From: Slackia isoflavoniconvertens
Lineage (GTDB): Bacteria > Actinomycetota > Coriobacteriia > Coriobacteriales > Eggerthellaceae
NCBI RefSeq assembly: GCF_003725955.1
Contig: NZ_QIBZ01000007.1
Location: forward strand, 1-64,000
Direction of reading: 5' to 3'
Length of the DNA stretch: 64,000 nucleotides
Shown here piece after piece: positions 62,649 through 64,000 of this stretch (positions are counted from its first letter, which is position 1; each line of letters starts with the position of its first letter). The position numbers were made by a program, and so were the translations under genes. The notes below the pieces were generated by a model. It was not told the origin of the DNA. It saw only the letters and a list, made by a program, of their open reading frames with translations, and did no database searches.

Positions 62649-62664
62649 AGCAAAAAGCGTGCCA
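62649..62664 (-). promoter_or_regulatory. Consensus sigma-54 promoter of the oxidoreductase-hydratase-ligase unit
   Basis: Minus strand TGGCACGCTTTTTGCT, a full match to the sigma-54 consensus. Expected start about 62638, 49 bases before the ATG of the oxidoreductase gene. Confidence 0.88.
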
Positions 62665-62757
62665 AACAGCGCAGTCCCGCATCGCATGCTCAGTTGTAAA
62701 GCCGTAAAAGGAGCCTGGCGACGCTCTGTCCGTGAGCGCCGCACAGATAAGACAGCC

Positions 62758-62787
62758 GGCTCGCACCCCGTATCGCGAACGCGAGCC
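62758..62787. promoter_or_regulatory. Inverted repeat, candidate activator-binding site
   Basis: GGCTCGC (62758-62764) and GCGAGCC (62781-62787) with a 16-base spacer, about 110 bases upstream of the -24 element at 62664, the distance at which sigma-54 activators bind. No copy was found upstream of the other two -24/-12 promoters, so support is limited. Confidence 0.35.
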
Positions 62788-62947
62788 AACGTACCCTGAG
62801 CAAACATCATGCCGACAGTCGCAGCATTCGTGCGCAATCGTCCCTTATGCATAGGCATGTTTTTTGCTACAACAGGGCTAATGGAGAAATAGTGTGCTCG
62901 GAAAGCGCGCTTGAAATCAAACGATTCACGAGAGGGTGTGGCCTTCC

Positions 62948-63715
62948 ATGGCAAAGAAGACCGTCGATATCAATGTCGGGAAAAGCAAGTTCTCGCGAAA
63001 CCAAAAAACAGGAGGCTCGACGAGCGTTCAGCTCGACTGCGCCAACGGCAAGCTCCCCTTCGACATCGCCATCGAGCTTCCCGATGGCCGCGCCCATGCC
63101 GTGGTAAGGCGAGGACGCACGCTGCCGATTCACCAAGAGGAGCTGTTCTCTACAGCATCGTCATATCAAACCGCAATGGAATTCCATGTCGTTTACGGAA
63201 ATCGCCCTTTGGCGAAAGACTGCGAAAGCATCGCGCGCATTCGCCTTCGAAATATTCGCTGGTCGGCAGCCGGGGTTCCGAAAGTCACGGTCAATTTCGA
63301 CGTGGATAAAACAGGCCTGCTCACCATTGGCGTCAACAATCTCGATCGAAAAGACGAAGCCATCGTTGAGACGAACGAGATTCCCACGGGGTTCAACGAG
63401 ACCGCGCACGCTGCCGAAGGCGAAAACGCCGCATCCGATGCCGCGGAACGCGAACGTATTCGCGAGCTCGACGAAGCCCGCGAATTGCTGCGACGCCTCG
63501 ATGATGAGTATCACGTATCAAAGCGCGCCATGAAATGGGGCGAAAAACGCGAATACAAGCGCGTCCGCAAGAGCATCGTCGACATCGTCTCGCAACCGCT
63601 GTCGAAAACGAGCAATGCCGATATGAAAGCGCTTCGACTCAACATGCAGGACATGCGCGGCCAAAAACGCGTGCTTGACCAGCGAAAGGCGCAAGTTGAA
63701 GGCTGGTATGACTAA
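62948..63715 (+). CDS. Orphan Hsp70 substrate-binding-domain protein (no ATPase domain)
   Basis: 255 aa. Residues about 36-140 read as the beta-sandwich substrate-binding domain of DnaK: LPFDIAIELPDGR, then LFSTASSYQTAMEFHVVYGN, then RPLAKDCESIARIRL, and GVPKVTVNFDVDKTGLL. Residues about 165-255 are charged helices, like an Hsp70 lid. The whole nucleotide-binding domain is missing, yet nothing suggests a broken gene: the frame starts at its own ATG 62948 with GAGAGGGTG upstream. It may bind unfolded peptides without ATP control or interact with a J-protein or DnaK. No chaperone gene adjoins it. Confidence 0.75.
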   Translation: MAKKTVDINVGKSKFSRNQKTGGSTSVQLDCANGKLPFDIAIELPDGRAHAVVRRGRTLPIHQEELFSTASSYQTAMEFHVVYGNRPLAKDCESIARIRLRNIRWSAAGVPKVTVNFDVDKTGLLTIGVNNLDRKDEAIVETNEIPTGFNETAHAAEGENAASDAAERERIRELDEARELLRRLDDEYHVSKRAMKWGEKREYKRVRKSIVDIVSQPLSKTSNADMKALRLNMQDMRGQKRVLDQRKAQVEGWYD

Positions 63716-63820
63716 CGCACGATAACAGCTTGTCCAAATTACCGCACGACCCGAGCGCGGGCATCGCCAAGCGGTAAAATGAAGCCAACTGCCCCGAACA
63801 AGAGAGAGGATGAGGGGATT

Positions 63821-64000
63821 ATGGCAGAAATGAAAGACGCGGCATTCCTTGCCGAAGCCGACAGCTGGATCGACACTCATTGGGAAGAGATCGTCGAAGA
63901 AATCGGCAATCTCGTCGCTGTTCCAAGCGTCGTCGACTTCGACGCCGCCACGCCCGAGCACCCCAGCGGCCCCGACGCGCACGCCGGCATGACGGCGGCG
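63821..64000 (+). CDS. M20-family dipeptidase (PepV/Sapep-like), 5' part
   Basis: 60 codons, running off the window end. The start reads MAEMKDAAFLAEADSWIDTH and continues with EEIVEEIGNLVAVPSV and a Pro/Asp-rich segment, as in the N-terminal part of Sapep/PepV metallopeptidases. GAGGATGAGGGGATT precedes the ATG. The metal-binding motifs lie beyond the window, so the call rests on the N-terminal pattern only. Confidence 0.65.
   Translation, partial: MAEMKDAAFLAEADSWIDTHWEEIVEEIGNLVAVPSVVDFDAATPEHPSGPDAHAGMTAA

Overview
The window looks like a chromosomal segment of a high-GC actinobacterium of the class Coriobacteriia, most likely Eggerthellaceae. This is inferred from protein character and gene order, not from a search. 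The supporting signs are the actinobacterial eno / divIC / ppx neighbourhood, a GlnR-type regulator beside a non-adenylylated-type glutamine synthetase, an arginine/ornithine antiporter, MurT/GatD, HypA/HypB, and an anaerobe-style acyl-CoA and old-yellow-enzyme gene set. Most genes lie on the minus strand. No rRNA, tRNA, CRISPR array, prophage or intact insertion sequence was seen.

Layout. 0-7 kb: ppx, divIC, an ArcD-like antiporter, enolase, an EcfT-like protein and a small helical protein. 7-11 kb: the classic alpha operon infA-rpmJ-rpsM-rpsK-rpsD-rpoA-rplQ. 11-19 kb: a universal stress protein, tsaE, class I aldolase, nadE, hypB, map, hypA, tatC, tatA. 19-31 kb: a nitrogen region with amt-glnK, a hicA-hicB toxin-antitoxin pair, a scar holding two gene stumps, glnA with a GlnR-like regulator, an EAL protein, murT-gatD and a second (type III) glutamine synthetase. 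31-34 kb: a DUF3825 protein and an M20 amidohydrolase. 34-42.4 kb: rpoB-rpoC. 43-50 kb: an EamA transporter with a divergent LysR regulator, two LytR-CpsA-Psr proteins and a polysaccharide deacetylase. 50-64 kb: an enhancer-binding activator and rpoN (sigma-54), a GNAT gene, a wHTH gene, a CaiA/CaiC/enoate-reductase-like acyl-CoA cluster, an orphan Hsp70 substrate-binding-domain protein and the start of an M20 peptidase.

Two regulatory networks can be read from the DNA. First, sigma-54: rpoN and a GAFTGA-type activator sit beside the acyl-CoA cluster. Two consensus -24/-12 promoters (TGGCACGCTTYTTGCT) lie in front of its two main transcription units, and a third good match precedes the GNAT gene. 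Second, nitrogen: GlnR-like 11-bp-phased boxes lie upstream of amt-glnK, glnA-glnR and the type III glutamine synthetase, and the PII protein lacks the usual modifiable Tyr51.

The most novel-looking items are the sigma-54 acyl-CoA regulon in an apparent actinobacterium, the Hsp70 substrate-binding domain with no ATPase domain, the PII protein with Val51, the DUF3825 protein with an internal duplication, and the LuxR/flavoprotein deletion scar.
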